Positions 30,151-31,138 of a stretch of 31,138 bases of DNA are shown piece by piece (the first letter of the stretch is position 1; every line of letters begins with the position of its first letter). The position numbers were made by a program, and so were the translations under genes. Location of the stretch: positions 1 through 31,138 of the forward strand of contig URLF01000025.1 of NCBI GenBank assembly GCA_900548705.1, in the 5' to 3' direction. The notes under the pieces were generated by a model, which saw only the letters and a list, made by a program, of their open reading frames with translations, searched no databases and had not been told where the DNA came from. The DNA is from an uncultured Porphyromonadaceae bacterium (lineage in GTDB: Bacteria > Bacteroidota > Bacteroidia > Bacteroidales > Muribaculaceae).

Positions 30151-30177
30151 CCAAAACAAAGAAACAATTAGCAGATT

Positions 30178-31138
30178 ATGTGTGGAATTGTAGGCTACAT
30201 CGGGAATCGACCCGCCTATGAAATTCTTATAAAAGGTCTTCATCGTCTCGAATATCGCGGATATGACAGCGCCGGGGTCGCCATGGTCGGTGACAATGGT
30301 GCGCTTAACATATACAAGACACGCGGCAAGGTTGAGGATCTCGAGCGCTTTTGTCATGCAAAAGAACTGGATGGCTGTCTCGGAATCGCTCATACCCGCT
30401 GGGCTACCCATGGTGAACCCAACGATGTCAACGCTCATCCCCATCTGAGCCATTCCGGCAAGCTCGCGCTTGTCCATAACGGCACAATCGAGAACTACAA
30501 TGTGCTGAAAGAAGCGCTGGAGCTTCAGGGATGCCAGTTCAAAAGCGAGACCGACACCGAAGTGCTGGTTCAGCTCATAGAATATGTAAAGACCACCAAC
30601 GACTGCACCCTCGTCGAGGCGGTCCGCGAAGCCCTCAAGGAGGTTGTCGGCGCTTATGCCATAGCAGTGGTGGACACGACCGAGCCTGACACGGTTGTCG
30701 CAGCCCGCAAGAGTTCGCCGCTTGTCATCGGTATCGGCGAGGATGAGACCTTCCTTGCATCCGACGCCACCCCGATTGTGGAGTACACCGACAAGGTTGT
30801 TTATCTCAATGACGATGAAATCGCCATCATCCGTCGTGGTGAGCCTTTAAAAATCATCACAACCGACAACCAGTCGGCTGAAATCGACATCCAGACCCTC
30901 AAGCTCTCCGTCTCACAGCTCGAAAAGGGTGGTTATCCCCATTTCATGCTCAAGGAAATCAATGAGCAGCCCCGTACCATCCGCGACTGTGTGCGCGGAC
31001 GTATCGGTAATTCCGGTTCGAGAGTCACCCTGTCCGGAGTCCTTGAGCATTCCGATAAGTTCCTCAATGCCAAGCGTGTCATCATCGTGGCTTGCGGGAC
31101 CTCATGGCATGCCGGCCTTATCGGTAAGCGCCTTATAG
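30178..31138 (+). CDS. glmS: Glutamine-fructose-6-phosphate aminotransferase (isomerizing), 3'-truncated
   Basis: Makes glucosamine-6-phosphate, the first step to UDP-GlcNAc for peptidoglycan and LPS. 320 codons are visible of about 610. The N-terminal glutaminase domain is complete: C2 nucleophile (MCGIVGYIG), RLEYRGYDSAG, HTRWATHG, LVHNGTIENY and SETDTEVLVQL. The first isomerase (SIS) domain begins at about residue 285 and the window ends in CGTSWHAGLIGKRLI. The ATG is set by the need for Cys at position 2. The remainder lies beyond the window edge. Confidence 0.97.
   Translation, partial: MCGIVGYIGNRPAYEILIKGLHRLEYRGYDSAGVAMVGDNGALNIYKTRGKVEDLERFCHAKELDGCLGIAHTRWATHGEPNDVNAHPHLSHSGKLALVHNGTIENYNVLKEALELQGCQFKSETDTEVLVQLIEYVKTTNDCTLVEAVREALKEVVGAYAIAVVDTTEPDTVVAARKSSPLVIGIGEDETFLASDATPIVEYTDKVVYLNDDEIAIIRRGEPLKIITTDNQSAEIDIQTLKLSVSQLEKGGYPHFMLKEINEQPRTIRDCVRGRIGNSGSRVTLSGVLEHSDKFLNAKRVIIVACGTSWHAGLIGKRLI

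Noticed and set aside
30092..30177. glmS ribozyme
   Set aside because: The leader is too short and lacks the conserved core; this ribozyme is typical of Firmicutes.
1..31138. CRISPR arrays, rRNA or tRNA genes
   Set aside because: No regularly spaced long repeats and no cloverleaf or rRNA-like stretches were seen.

Overview
The window looks like a Bacteroidales chromosome segment. A family such as Muribaculaceae is a guess from gene content and moderate GC, not a proof. Supporting signs are the repeated promoter pattern TTG/TTTG, 19-21 bases, TAnnTTTG (upstream of thrC, rplS, glmS, the resolvase and others), weak or absent Shine-Dalgarno sites, and an operon pairing bamA and uppS with two Skp/OmpH chaperones and Bacteroidota-type envelope proteins.

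Layout. Bases 2-4922 (+) carry the end of prfC, thrC, a small conserved-looking unknown protein, and a PlsC-type acyltransferase, omega-amidase and Nudix cluster. Bases 4957-12952 (-) carry manA and then a likely six-gene envelope operon, in transcription order a DUF6242-like lipoprotein, a DUF6089-like outer-membrane protein, uppS, bamA and two ompH/skp genes. Bases 13490-19351 are an integrated element of about 5.8 kb bounded by a 50-bp direct repeat with 48 identities. Bases 19442-20494 hold an AT-richer putative secreted zinc peptidase. Bases 20682-23647 carry a Gdx-type SMR exporter (+), then a PH-domain membrane protein, an AlkD-type glycosylase and an MFS transporter (all -). Bases 23784-27659 (+) are a three-gene SGNH, MBOAT, DHHW cassette, probably for O-acylation of an exported glycan. 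The window ends with rplS (+), a glutaminase (-), an orphan UmuD-like protease (+) and the 5' part of glmS (+).

The integrated element is the most interesting part. It has a tyrosine integrase directly inside the left repeat and 13-bp-spaced CAGGTG repeats near both ends that look like integrase arm sites. It also has a very AT-rich origin-like tract in front of a protein resembling phage and plasmid replication initiators, a serine resolvase with inverted repeats upstream, a candidate structured RNA, and two cargo genes for an outer-membrane barrel and a lipoprotein with acidic low-complexity regions. I recognise no conjugation, mobilisation or capsid gene. The left repeat begins at the U-tract of a short promoter-terminator unit, so the element seems to have integrated at the 3' end of a small RNA gene. 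Whether it can replicate after excision and how it moves are open questions.
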